DNA from: Osmia lignaria lignaria
Taxonomy: Eukaryota; Arthropoda; Insecta; Hymenoptera; Megachilidae
Reading direction: 5' to 3'
Assembly: GCF_051020975.1 (NCBI RefSeq)
Contig: NC_135038.1
Span: 5,206,001 to 5,270,000 of the forward strand
Length of the DNA: 64,000 nt
The position numbers and the translations under genes are program-made. The notes under the pieces were generated by a model that worked only from the letters and a program-made list of their open reading frames with translations, did not search any database and had not been told where the DNA came from. Of the stretch, positions 23,113 through 36,463 are shown one piece after another (the first letter of the stretch is position 1; every line of letters starts with the position of its first letter).

Positions 23113-26100
23113 ATGTTGAAGAAGGAAGAGTTCGAAGCAAGCACACCGAGAAATGGTGATAACTCGCACACGATTGCATCAAATTCAGGAAGTAACGACG
23201 TGGCCAAGGGGTCGCATCAGAAGTCGGCGATAGAAGAGAAATTGGCCAGCAAAATGTTTTCGTATGCCAGAGAAAATATTTGCTTTTTCCTCGCGATTAC
23301 TTTTACCGCCCTGGCTGTACTACATAATTCGTAAGTTGCAGGTTATGTCAATTCTCTGGTCTAAAATTCATTAGGATGCAACGTGACGTTATTTTGTAAT
23401 TCGCCTTTATGTTTCTTTACTTGATAACAGATGTTTTGTCAATTAAAAGCATTGTAAGATTTGCTAACTTGCAATAGTAATTATTATAATTCTGTTTCTC
23501 TCATATTTTATACTTTTCTGTAATTATTTATGTATAACAGTAAATTGTTAATTATTTTTGTTGCAGACCTCCTAAAGTATCAAAGCCTCCATTAGCTAAA
23601 CCATTCTTTAACCAGAGTTCCGTGGTCTTGGATTTTTATAAGGGACACTTAGAAGCTATGATAGAAAGAGTTACAGAGGCTGATTTTAGTTTTGTTATGT
23701 ATTATGCTCCATGGGATGCAGAAAGTCAAGCAGTACGTCAAGAATTTGAAGAAGCTGCTAGATATTATCATACACAGGTATCAAAAATATTATAAGACTG
23801 TTGTTATGTTATAAGATTAAAACAAGCTTGACTTTCAGATATTTTTTGCTGCTATCAATTGCTGGCACCCAAATTCAGAATGTAGGACTCAGTACAACAA
23901 AATCCAAAGTTACCCGGTATTCATGCTTTACCCTTCAAGAGATTCTGGTATACAGTACAGAGGTATACGTACATGGCCATATATGGCAAGGTTTCTTAAT
24001 GCAGTGATGAATCCAGTTATTAGGATAACTCATAAAGAACAATTGGTAGAATTGCTTGTAAATTATGATGTTAGTATTAATAAATTGTTCATACTTTTTC
24101 AGAATCAATTGTTGATAAAAGGGATCAATTATCTATTAATTTCATTTCAGGCTGTGGTGGTAGGTTACTTTAATTTCACTAGAATAGATAAAACTCCTGG
24201 TTATAAAGAATTTTATAAGGCTGCTATAAGAGCTTTAGAAAGAGATCCTAATAGGGAATTGGTTTTTGCTATTGTCACCAATGCATTATCTAGCGAAAGA
24301 GATTATAATGTTTATAAATTTCCGTCGGCAAATTTACTCATGTGGAACGAATCTCTAGTAAGTACACGAAGATACTCTTATGTCTGTGCAGCGGTATAAA
24401 TATATGGAATACATAAAGCAGAAACATTTGCATATATAGCACAGTTAAATGAGTTTGAGAATTCAAATGTGTAGAGCTATCCAGAAGACTCTGAGTGGAC
24501 TTCCGAAAACATATTAAATTGGATTATCAGCTCTACTCATCAACCAGCTCTTTGGCTACAACCTCCTGGAGTTAAAGCACTGACATTCGCGCCATATTTG
24601 AAGGAAGGGCCTGTACTTATCCTCTTCACACCTCGTAATCCTTTACACTCTGAAAATTACTATTACAATCTGGTGTGTACTAATACAAATACGAATTCAA
24701 TAGTTAAAACATGTAATAAACATTATATTGATTCTTCAGATGAAAGAAGTTGGGTTGGAATATTATAATTGTGGAGATAATGTCTTGGCCAAGGATATAA
24801 TTGAAAATCTCCGTCTCAAACAGCGTACTGCTATCGTTAGGCATTCGGAAAAAAATAAATTATGTACGAAACTATTAAAAGAAAACAAAGATCAGTTGAA
24901 TAAAACGACGGTGAGCATTTCTATTCAACGATGGATCAACGAAAGCTGTTGTGCTAACATTGTAATAAATAAATGTTCATTCTGTAAAAAAAACATATTA
25001 AACAATGCCGAAAAGGATGTCTCCGTTTGTAAACTTGCTTCTGACAAACTTGATCACGTCTGTAAAGGTACAGATATTTTTAAAATTTCCTCTATGGGAA
25101 ATCTACAAGAAAAATATGAAATTTGTTGCAATAAGGGTTACGAAGCAGTAAAATATGACAAAGGATTCCAATCTAAAAGGTATACATTTGAAATAAATTA
25201 ATCCGTAAATTATTTTATTAATTAATATATTATTTCATTTCAGCCAAAAGTACAAAACGTCCACTTCGAATGAAGATGACATACAATCCTCGAATAACGT
25301 AAAACAGGCGTACTTAAAATCAGACTGTAAGAAGTGGATAGCAGGAAATAAGTATCACCCACCTGCATTTTCACGAGATTCTTTCGACCATCCAAATATA
25401 AATTTAACAGAGTCAGTTTGTAAGATTAATAAAACACTGGCACTAATAGCGATCGATAGCTTGTACTATTTCTACTTCGCGGAGAGTCTCGGAATGAATA
25501 TTTTAAGGAAAAAAGATAAGACTGCTGTTGTAATAGTAGACGCTGCTGTAAGTTGAAGCATCGTAATTTATTTCCGTGTTGTTAAATATATTAATATGTA
25601 ATCATTTTTTTAGCACGAGAGTCAATATGTCATGCACGACGACTTTAATCGATATAATCTTATACAGTTTATAAATAATTATACTCAAGGTTTTTTACAA
25701 CGGACGCTACGTTCTAATAACTCGAGGCGATTTTTGCAAAAGTTTGAAACCAAAATTAATTGTGAAAAAAAAAATACACGAAGTATATGTATAACAGAGT
25801 TAACGACCGAAACTTTTTTAAATACTGTTTTAGATCTATCAAAGGTAAATGAATAGACGAAGGAAAATGTTGTTACAGTTTGAAAAATGATACTCTAATT
25901 AAGGAGTATATTAAATTTAATGTTTTTTTTTTTATTTCACAGGATGTGGTTGTGATGTACTACTCTCCTTATTGTGCATTTTGTAGCGCGATATTTTATG
26001 TATACTTAACAGTAGCTCATTACTTGCGCGAAATGGATCATCTTTTATTCGTTAGAGTCGATGGTGATAACAACGATTTACCATGGGAATATAATATGAA

Positions 26101-26696
26101 TCGATTCCCATCCATTCTCTTTTTCCCTGCCAAAAGGTAATTAAAAGTGCACCGATTATCGTGGCAGTATAACAGATATTCATCGTCATTATTTCAGAAA
26201 AGAGGATAGCACGGTGTATCCGTTTTCTCTACCAATCACGATATCCAATCTCGTTAATTTTGTCTTAGCGAATTTGGATGAAGATTCGCACGTCGAAGCG
26301 CTTGTAAATATTTGTCATTCTGGAGCTGGTGAGATTCCAGATGTATGCATTGCACGAACTCGTTGGCTGTGTCTAGATATCGTTCAACAATTGCTTCGAG
26401 ATTATAGAAAATTAATAAGGCACAGTAGTTTAATAGGAAGAAGAAGTGCTAAGAATAAAAGGAAAGTCATATTATTAAAATTAGCACATATTAAGGACAT
26501 ACATCTAATACTAGGTTCTACCAATGATCTTAAAAAGGATCAACATAAAGTGAAACTTATTAGAAAAAAGTACAAGAAATATTACAAAAATATTAGATCA
26601 ATTGAAATAGATAGTAAAATAAATATCGGTGAGAGCACGATAAATCCTCTTCAACAAAATATTACTGAGAAAAAAGCAATTAAAAGCGAATTGTGA
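23113..26696 (+). CDS. TXNDC11: TXNDC11, ER membrane thioredoxin-domain protein
   Basis: Ten exons, 23113-23330, 23567-23777, 23839-24069, 24151-24357, 24475-24672, 24740-25179, 25244-25547, 25614-25844, 25943-26136 and 26198-26696, join in frame to give 910 residues, close to human TXNDC11 (over 900). A cytosolic N-terminus of about 55 residues precedes one membrane span (ICFFLAITFTALAVLHNS). Thioredoxin-like folds follow. The first (VMYYAPWDAESQAVRQEFEEAA, then INCWHPNSECR) lacks a CXXC. A long Cys-rich, poorly ordered region covers about 390-600. The last thioredoxin domain has YYSPYCAFC with Cys691 and Cys694. The human protein binds dual oxidase and its maturation factors and takes part in ER folding; that role here is inferred. 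The C-terminal tail is Lys-rich. Confidence 0.92.
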
Positions 26697-28658
26697 TATA
26701 AATTTAACAATAGATGTATTATGATAATTGTTATTTCACTTAAGTTCTTTTATGACTTCGTACTAACGCATATACCTCATACAAATTTTTATTTTGCAAA
26801 CACGAACGTGTCCAACTAAGTTGTACGTGTCACAGACGAATGGATATCATAATGTATGTAAATAATTCTGTGTTGCTTTTTTTGTAATTGTACATTGCAA
26901 AAAGAGATAATTGTTCATCATATCTGTACAAAACATTCCCTAATTAACGTTTAAGACGTTTATGACATCTCATAACAAACACGATCTGCTCAAAAATAGT
27001 CGATTGTGTTGACTAATGTAGTTTTAATTTGATATTGTTAGATTTAAATGAATATGAAAGAAAAATAGGCGCATCTGAATCATGAAAGAATGTAAAAGTT
27101 TACATATACTTGTAAAAAGTGTACATTTACAACTTCTTATTTAAACTTTTATAAGGATTTTGCAAGAAAAGGATATTTATAGTTATTTTAACAAAGATAA
27201 CTGCTTATTGATAAGACTATTTTTTGTTTTCAGTACATCATGATTCTATACAAGGAGTGTGCATTCATTAGAATTACTCATCTCTGATTAATATTCATGA
27301 TGTTTAATCCTAGAACAGAGAAATGAAACTCATACTATCACAGTCATAGAGTAACAACAAATGACATATGCGGTAAGCTTTATTTTTCAGAAATTAATTT
27401 GTAAAGTGTAAGATTTAAAGGAAACTAGATATGTCATAGCTTCCTAAAGCAAGGTAACAATTTTATTTCTTTGTATTACACCTTTGCCTTGTATGTTATG
27501 TGATTTAGATACATACATTTACTAAAATGTGTGTTGATTGTACATTTGTGTAAATATTGTTATACACGGTAATAATAAAAGCTGTATGTTGATATATAAA
27601 GATAGTGTAAATAATATTATAGAAAATGATTATTCTATAATGTTACATATCAAATAAATCATAACATAATTTAGAATCCATGGATTGCCGTATCACGACC
27701 TTATACGTAAGAAGATCGGATTAAACATGTGATAAAATAGCGTGGGCCGAAAGTGGACGATGGGTCGCGTAATGTTGCGTTAGTCATTCCCCCCATTTGC
27801 TTGATTTATTTATGGGTTGGGCTACTTATTCGATGTAATGAAATTCCTAGTAAAATGACGCGTGATAAGAAACCTGTTTTTCCCATTGATTTGTTTATTG
27901 ATCTCTAATCAACAGATGACATTGAGCCAAAGGATTACCAATTGAATTTTTTATCAGTATTCTAATGCAAAAGTAGCAGGACACGGTCCAAGCTTCTTAG
28001 CAACAAATTTACAGTAACTGTAATGTTTAGCTAATTTTTTGTATCTCGAATTCATAATTAATGATACGAAAAGATACAGTTATATCTTAAAAGGTGTAGG
28101 AGAACGAGAAAGACAATTAAATTTGAAAAATAGAACGCGGTGGAAAGATGAGTAAAAGATTTTCGAAAGGATGCTGAGGATAATCGACTAGGTAATATGA
28201 ATAATAGGATTCTACTCTTCAGCTGTATATTTATAAATATAAAATTTCGTATTTACTTTTCTTAAATTAATTACATAATAATTGTAACAGAGAAAAATTA
28301 AATGATACAGGAAATGAAAGATGGCGCGGCGTTTGATCGAGAGTCTGCGAGGATTCCAGTGAACCAGTGATCTTGGTGATCATCAGCGCCTCCCAGTGGG
28401 GAAGATTGTAAAATGAACGAGAAGAACCTTCGTTACTTCGTAGTGTGCCCCTCTATATCTAAGCATAACTGTATGACCGTGTGTACTGTGCCGCTGACAA
28501 TGAGCCGCGGCGGTGACTGTGATAAGTGATCGCGTACCCTTCCTCGTCGCTAAACGCGTAGTGGCAGTGGAGAAAGATAGTACGTCGGCCAAGGAAAGAG
28601 TCTACCTCTTGATGACTCGCGCTTTACGCAGGGCGCAACGTAGCCGGAGTTCACAATT
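26697..28658. other. TXNDC11 3' region and ZAD-GATA promoter / 5' UTR
   Basis: No coding gene is visible. The left part should be TXNDC11 3' UTR; an AATAAA lies near 27653. The right part becomes more G+C-rich from about 28300 and should contain the promoter and 5' UTR of the ZAD-GATA gene. AGATGGCGCGG, a CTCF-like word, lies at 28319-28329. Confidence 0.55.
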
Positions 28659-31600
28659 ATGTTCGATGTACCGCCCAAGTTCTACGAGCTGTGTCGCCTT
28701 TGTTTATCGTCGGACGGTGTCAAATTGTCCATATTCGAAGAGGAGGGCGCCCAGCGGAACTTTGCCGATAAGATACTGACGTGCCTCTCGATTACGGTGA
28801 GTCTCGTTACAGAGTTTTCACCCGGTCCTCCTCGTGCCGAAACGATGATAAATCAGACGCGACCATCTGTGGTACTCGCATTATGATATTGTCTCCTTCT
28901 ATCTCACGCGCGGTCCGATCTATCTCTCTTCGTCTCGCCGAGTACCTCTCTGTCCACCTCGTCTTCTATCTCTGTTTTTCTTACTGTCTCAAGGGTGCGT
29001 GTGTGTGTGTGCGCGTGCCACGGGAGAAAGTTTGGCAAGAGATGTGTCCGCGAGATAAGCCGACTCACGGGGGCATTTAAAATGGCAGTGATAAGCTGTG
29101 CTTCTCGCTTCTGCAGATCTCACGGAGAGGGGAGCACCTCCTTATTTAGACGGCCTGTTATCAGGTTTCACACGCGGATTCCACGAGTCGCTGTCACATT
29201 CGGCTCTACTCCGTGTTCCTCTTCTCCCTCCGTGATTCGTTAATCTGTTCTTATACACGGCAATCCGTTCTTCTGGAAGAAAGTTCTGCTTCCGTCCAAC
29301 CTACTTAAAAAAAAAATTTTTATTTTGTCCGTCGTTGTAAATTTTTATCCCAGCAGAGTCAAGAAACATTTATGTATCCCTATAATGTAACTTAAATCAT
29401 TACTTGATTTAAATGCTGCATATTATTTTATAATATGTAAGATTATTGGAATTAATGAAAAGAATTATGCAAAAGTTAACTGCTAAATTAATCTTATAAT
29501 TACATCTTATTCAGGTGAAAGATGGAGATTCTTTGCCACCAATCATTTGTCACCGATGTGTGTACAAGTTGGATGTGCTGCACAACTTCCGTGAAGTGTC
29601 ACACAAATCTGATGTCATACTCAAACAGTACCTGGATTATGCCAAGCAATTATCATCGCACGATGATCAGGTATTGATTAAATATTTTTTTGCATTTTGT
29701 TACAGATGTGTTTGATTTTGTTGATAAAGGTCATTATGAAATATGAATCATATCATCCTTCCATCAAAGAGTAAAAATTAATTGAATACATTAGTAGTAG
29801 TGAGTAGTGAGTAGTCGTTTCATTTCAAGTAATGATGTAATTCAGAATGTGCAACATGTGATTGCAGATAAGAATGGTTCAGTACATATGTATTCCTTAT
29901 ATTCTAAAGACATTTGTAATAGATGTAAGATACCTTTTATTTACTTCTTTGCTCTGATACATCAGTAATTATGTAAGACATTTCAAGGTGTTCTATAATG
30001 TAGGCAACTTTAACCTTATCAGTCTGATAATAGCGTGGCAATAAAAAAGTAGTTTGCATAGTTAATTGTTTGTTGAACAGTTCTGAACAGGTGTAGAATA
30101 CAAGTGGTAAAAGTAACAAATGAATTTGATTGATTTTCAAATATATGAAAGTGTAATATCTAATAATTATCTTTGTTCCAGAAGAAGTCTTTCTCCACTG
30201 CCAAAGTAGCAGGCTTAAGCCCTCTACAGTCATTTCTCCAATTGAACAAAACATTGTTCAATGAGGAGCCTAACTCTCCGGCCAGCATTAATCAAAACAT
30301 TATACCTCAGGCGCAAACACATCATTTGGAGTTGCGCACCAATGACATGCCTGAACACGATAACATTAAGTGTGAACCTGAAGATGACACGTGTTCGAAC
30401 AGTTCTGATCCAGATAGATTAGAAATAGAAGATCGTGATGAACAAGATACAGAGGGGGAAGAGAATGGTTACGATATGACCATTAACAAGAGAATGAAAG
30501 TGGAAACAAATTACGAGGAATCGAAACCAAGTACCCCCGATCACAGTCCGGTAAATAGAATGGATACACCAGAAAGCAATTGTTCAGATACAAATATTGA
30601 TCAAGAAACAACAAAGTTGTGGCAAGCATTAGCAAAGTGAGTATCAGATTCGTAATTTATTTATTTTAAATTTAGCTGGGAAGGAATTTGTTGAATGTAG
30701 TGTTAATAACTTTGTTTGAGTGTCTTTACTTTTTTGGTCCGAATATATTTGAGCAATTTTAAAGTTCAAATATAGATCTTTACTGTCGGTTTATCCTATC
30801 AAGATTATTCAAACACATACTTTTGTATGCTTAACACATATTTACATTTTGGATTATCAATGTAACTGCTACTTACAACAGGTGTTTCTTTGAAGATAAG
30901 ATAACTTTGTGGTCACTTAGTACTAGATTAAATAATGGATTCAAAATTTCTTTACTACTGTTTACCGTTTATCGCGTACCCTTATTGTTATATCATTGCA
31001 TTTTTGTAGAAAAAGAAAAATGGAAGAACATATCTATTTTTTGTTTTTGCTTTCATATAGCAACAGGAGTTTAGAGATTACAAGGACAAATGGTGACAAA
31101 TTAAATAATGGATTTACTGGCGAGGCAACTAATCTGCTGCGTTCTTTAATCAACAACAGACAAATCGGTATTACTACTGTTGATTCTGACAGAGTATCAC
31201 CACAAATTAGATTTTACAGAGACACTCAAGGGACAACAATCGAACGTACCGTACCTGATTGTTCTGTACTCGGAAATCGTACTAATGTCCCGTGTATAGA
31301 AAACAAGGTTTGTATAATTTCAAATAATATTTACACCAAAATCCTTATTTTATATATTAGCGTTGAGGGTGGTTAAAGAAAGAATAGTATATAAAGCATT
31401 TTCTTCTGCATTCTTCTCTAGGGCTTCCCAAATATGTACATTTTTTGAGTTAAATCCTAATCAGTAATGAAAACGTATAGAATATTAACGTGGAAACAGC
31501 AAAAGCTGACTCTTTTTTTTTTTTTTTTCAAAATTAAAAGTTCAAACAGAATTCCGAGATTTACGGAAAATCTTTACTCTTTTATGTTCGTACTCTTTTG

Positions 31601-33162
31601 ATCCTGATCTCCGTGCAAATAAAAGTTCTTCCATGGGAAGTCCTTGCAGTTTGTTCAATGCAAATACTAGAAGAGAACTGCAGGTATAGAAAAGAAGACA
31701 GGTCAGGTGACCCTTGGGTGTCAAGGGATCTCTTTGGGGGCTATTCAGCTCCCATCTGCCTGCAGGTAAGAAACGTGGTAGGCCTTGTAGATAATAGATA
31801 ACTCAGAACCTCTTTGTGATAGGCCATAAGCGTTAAGCCCACCGTGTCAACCCGCTGTTAACAGATGTTCAAGATAAGTTGGGTTTCTATAGATTTTAAA
31901 ACGTGCTTTGTTCCGCGCGAGGAATTCTTCAATTTCTCCTATAATAAGAAACAGGGCTGTCGTATTCTTTGTGTTACTTTCCATTCTATTAGCTTTTTGT
32001 CCTGATAACAGGTACCTACAGGGAATTACTGCAACTTTTACTTAGCCCCCGACAAAGTACCTGTACTGATACCGAATTTTCATTTACAAACACAATTATG
32101 ATACCTGTATAGATATTAGATAATAAACATATATATATTTTCTTATATATTCAGGGTACTTCAGTGGACAGTAATCCATCCAGCCCTGCCAGTGTTGGTC
32201 GTAAAGAGACTAAGGGTCGTAGAAAACAAAGTTATCCCAGTAAAGCTCCGATGAGCCCGGATATTAATTATCAACACGAATCTAACGAGGAACAAGCACA
32301 AGATTTCACAACGTGGTCAAGTAAAATGAAAGGAAAGGTACGATTGATAGGATATACTAATGATAGGAAAGTTATAGTTCTGAAATCAAGTAGTATCATT
32401 TATCTTTTTTCCTTACTCTAGGTAGAAGATTCAAAGCAATTCGATCAGCATCCAGGTAGCATGGCGAAAAAGGTAGATATGTCTTGCACAAATTGCGGTA
32501 CCATGACTACAACCATTTGGAGAAGAAACATGAAGGGTGAAATCGTTTGTAACGCTTGCGGGCTCTATTACAAACTTCACGGAGTGAATCGTCCAGTTAC
32601 CATGCGAAGGGATACGATACACACGCGTAGACGTAGACCCAAAGGCGAGAAACCAACGAGGCACAGAAGTAATCATTGTGTTTATTATCGTTGAATTGTT
32701 TCGTTGTTTCAACCGTTTTCTTCTTATAACGGCACGAATATTTCTTAGAAAAAGGTGACACAATTTTAACACCGCAATCGGAACAAATGGACGCAGAAAG
32801 TGCAGATATGTTAGCGGCACTCCGACGACAAATCCAGCCCCATTTAATGATGGCAGCGTTAACGCCTCCTCGTATACCTGGGACCCATCCACCAGCACCA
32901 GCCGCTCAACTTAATTACTCTCTTCCTTTACCAAGTTACATGATGCACGTAAGTATACGATAGCTTTACGAGCATTGATTTATGGGGACGACCGGAGTTT
33001 CTGATTTTACCGGCGATTTTGTAACAGCATGTAAAATCAGAAGGGCGAGAACAATGTCACTTATCCGCGGAAGCAGAAGACACAGAAGAAGGAGATACAG
33101 AGAACGTCTCGGACGTACCGTTGAACCTAGTTGCGACGTCGTTATCCGAAGAAGCACACTGA
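28659..33162 (+). CDS. ZAD-GATA transcription factor (GATAd-like)
   Basis: Eight exons, 28659-28796, 29515-29670, 30182-30636, 31061-31307, 32155-32337, 32422-32668, 32749-32948 and 33028-33162, join in frame to give 586 residues. Residues 10-65 form a ZAD (zinc-finger-associated dimerisation domain) with paired cysteines C12/C15 and C58/C61. A long acidic, Ser/Pro-rich disordered region follows. Exon 6 holds a single type-IV GATA finger, CTNC-X17-CNAC (Cys415, 418, 436, 439), with WRRNMKGEIVCNACGLYYKLH and a basic tail RRRRPKGEKPTRHR. ZAD usually pairs with C2H2 fingers; this GATA pairing recalls Drosophila GATAd, a link from memory. It should bind WGATAR sites in the nucleus. The C-terminus carries a VKSE sumoylation-type motif (544-547) and PLNLV (573-577), a CtBP-like motif, suggesting repression. 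Upstream introns reach 0.85 kb. Confidence 0.88.
28998..29018. repeat. (GT)n/(CG) microsatellite in ZAD-GATA intron 1
   Basis: An alternating purine-pyrimidine tract, GCGTGTGTGTGTGTGCGCGTG, about 21 bp long, is read directly. Such tracts can adopt Z-DNA, but nothing here shows that it does. Confidence 0.7.
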
Positions 33163-33890
33163 AGAAGTACTTCGAGGAGCATGAAAACGACTTTAACTAG
33201 GTATATATGAAACGAATAATCTCTAGACAGAGGATAGTCTGTCCGGTGATACACAGGGTGTAGAAGACGAGATTGTTCTCCTTCTCCTTTCTGCCACACT
33301 GATTCTCGTCCATAATCCTTTATCGAGCTCTCTTTATTTCTCTCCCTTATTTTTTCTTTTCCCCCCTTCCCCACGGTCTCGAGAATTTTGAGGTGGTAGA
33401 ATATTGGGATGATAATTATTGTCCCTTGAGCTACCAAGCCCGTGGTGCAGAGCGCACGAAGGAACGATGATATTAAATACGCAGTATTAATTACGTGGTT
33501 ATTCGAAATATGTACATATATATACACGAATATGAAGAATATTTTTATACAAAATTTTCTACGCTTGCAGCTAGAGGAGCGACGGGCGATCGTTGTACAT
33601 ACACGCGCAAATTGTTCTTTCGGTGTCGCACGTATTTTTCCGCGTTGAATGAAATGGTGGTCGTTGTCTGTTTTTCATAGTGACGTAAGAAAATTCAGTC
33701 GCCAGTGAATGTTTTTTAGAACGGCGCTAGATTACTGTTCGGGAAAGGCTTAGAATTTAGAATGAAAATGATTTGTCACTAAACAAAGAAATTAGTGAAA
33801 GAAAGAAAAAAAATTTTCACCGTTTTGTTCCACGGGCTTTTAGCTGTCAGTGACGTGTAACAATCATTAATAGTCTCGTTATTTTTGCGT

Positions 33891-33920
33891 AATATATATA
33901 TACATATATATATATATATA
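33891..33920. repeat. (TA)n microsatellite
   Basis: An almost perfect TA dinucleotide tract of 30 bp with a single interruption, downstream of the ZAD-GATA gene. Confidence 0.85.
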
Positions 33921-35376
33921 CTAAGCTAAAAAAACCGACCCAAGTGAAATCGGGCTTTAAGAACGGGAGAAAAACTGACCGGGGAACAAGAAAACGGTTG
34001 CGCTATGTGACAGATGTTCGTTTTAAAAGATATCCGATGCGTACTCGGTAATTTGAGCATTACCAAATTACGTTCATGCCAGTATCATTTTAAATACCGT
34101 ATTCTAGTGGCCTTTCAGCGATTTTTAAACTCTTGTCTCTTCCCCCCATTTTTTTTTTTAAGCTGTTATCTCGCGCATTAAGCGCGGATAATTTAATTTC
34201 AGACAAAGTCTTAATTTAGATGACGTAGATACTTTTTTACATGAGCACGAGACTGCCGGTGTAAACACAATTAATACTCTTTCTACCATTTACGTATTCT
34301 CTTCCCTCCTCTCCTTAGTTTCTTTTCTCTTTCTCTATCTCGAAAGGCTTCTCGACTGTTATCAACACAGTCGCAAGTAATTTGTACTTAATAGGCAAGC
34401 AGCACCACCACCATAATAATCTAAGACTCCGAAAGCAATAAGAAACGCGATGGGTACGTAGGATAGATTGTCGTCATACAATACTCGTTAACGTGCTCTC
34501 TCGGCGACAATTAAACATACAAGAATTTTTTCAGGAAGTAATACTTATAGATAACATTCATTCGTATGCCGGACGTTAAAAGTAACAAATTTTACTGCTC
34601 CACAGTTGCTGTAGGTATCCGTGAACTCTACAATTATTTTCTTCTCGGAGCTCTTCCTTAACTCTGTGTCATTTTATTTTTTATTATTAAAGAGAATAAG
34701 AAAAGAGAGAAAAAAAAAGGGAATCTCGTTGTAGATAAAGAAAATCACTTGTGGTCTTTGAACAGTATAAATGAAGCTGTGATCTTTTTTTTTTTTAAAT
34801 TTTCAATTAATAGTTGGTCTCTATATTTTAAGGGCTATCACTGATCTATTTTTCCAGAATGTACAGTTCACGCGTTAATGAACAGGTATTAAGCAACGTT
34901 AAATATCACCGTAATACGATGGCCAGTGCATCTACTCATGTATCGTTATACCTAACATTGTATACCTAAACAACTTTGCCAAAAATAGATTTAGTCTATG
35001 TAACATAGAATATAGTTAAGGGCATACGATTAAAATTAACGTTTTATCTTTCTCTTTCATGTCATACACAGCATTTACATCCTCCTTCGTTTTCCTCTTC
35101 TTTGTAATTCTTTTTTTTTTTTTTTTTTCTCCATCAGTGATACCTCTTGACAATGCAACTGTGTAGAGCTTATAAATTCGCTTACAGTAACTTTGTGGAG
35201 CATCTTAGTTTTAGTCGTTATCAAAGGAGCCTTATGAACACACTCGTATATATATACATATACGTAATACTCGTAAATATATATATATATTTACAAAGTA
35301 CACATACATACTATTGTATACTATTATACGAGTACAGATGATACCACGAATCAGTATCATTCTTTTACATTTTTTT

Positions 35377-35396
35377 TATATATATATATATATATA
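35377..35396. repeat. (TA)n microsatellite
   Basis: A perfect TA tract of 20 bp, following a T run. Confidence 0.85.
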
Positions 35397-36431
35397 ATTC
35401 TAACAAATAATTCTTCTGTATAATAGTCGTTCGAGTAATATGTTCTCACTTGAATGAAAAAATAATGCGTTTAACTGATAACAATGTGCATAATAGAGAA
35501 CAATGCATCGCTTTTTACTTAATTTAACTTATTTTAAAGAGGAATGATATTGAGAGTGTGGTATCTTTGATATTATACACGAGTATTGGAGGAAGAGGTG
35601 TAAAAGTACGACGAGGTTTCACATTAGTGGGATCCTTGTAAAAAATTGCTAAACTTTTCTCTCATGCGTCAAAATGATCCTTCCATTTAGTACATACACA
35701 ACACATTTTCAGTGTTAAAAGCAGGTTGAGAAATAAGGTATCTTTTAAATAAATCTGTACCAAGTATTTATTTATTTTAACAAACATCCGAAACGTTCGA
35801 TGAATTTCTTCTGAATATTGTACATTGATTTTAATTCAATTCACTGTAAATCGGATATCATTTCAATTGTCTCTCATTCTAGAGCAATGTATTTATTTAA
35901 AAGATACGAGGTTTAGGCTTAACGCATCTCCTTCCTTTAGTAGAGAATAAAATTGAAAGTAATCACTGATTAAAGTAAACAGGGTCTGACATATTTTCAG
36001 TCAGGCTTAGACCGCCAGTTTTTCAATTCTGTTGACAGAAAAATTGTAACATACCATTTTTAAGTGTACCATACGCGAAGAGAATGAACTTATTTATGAA
36101 TAACATTGATAGGAAGAAGACAGCAATGGACAGTTTTTTCGTTAGGCATTTTTTTTCTCAGTTATATATTCGGCTCTTCGTAGCTTGTTAAATAACAACA
36201 AAAAAAAAAAACACCTAACTATTATTATCTTTATACATACATATATTTTTCTTTTTTGTATTATTACCAACGTAGGCGCGTAAGTAGAATTAGGTTTGAG
36301 CTCTCTACTAATTCTGAAAACCTAGAGGATATTTTTTATAATTATTAGGATCGAGGAATCGAGTATTGCTAATTATATATATATATATTATTGATATCGA
36401 TTGATTAAATGTTAACGATAATGACTTTTAT

Positions 36432-36433
<2 letters not shown>

Positions 36434-36457
<24 letters not shown>
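36434..36457. repeat. T homopolymer (about 24)
   Basis: An uninterrupted T run is read directly in the low-complexity interval. Confidence 0.9.

Positions 36458-36463
<6 letters not shown>

Noticed and set aside
31542..31801. Possible cassette exon in intron 4 of the ZAD-GATA gene (several CAG|GT sites)
   Set aside because: Inclusion is not needed for frame continuity; exons 4 and 5 join in phase without it.
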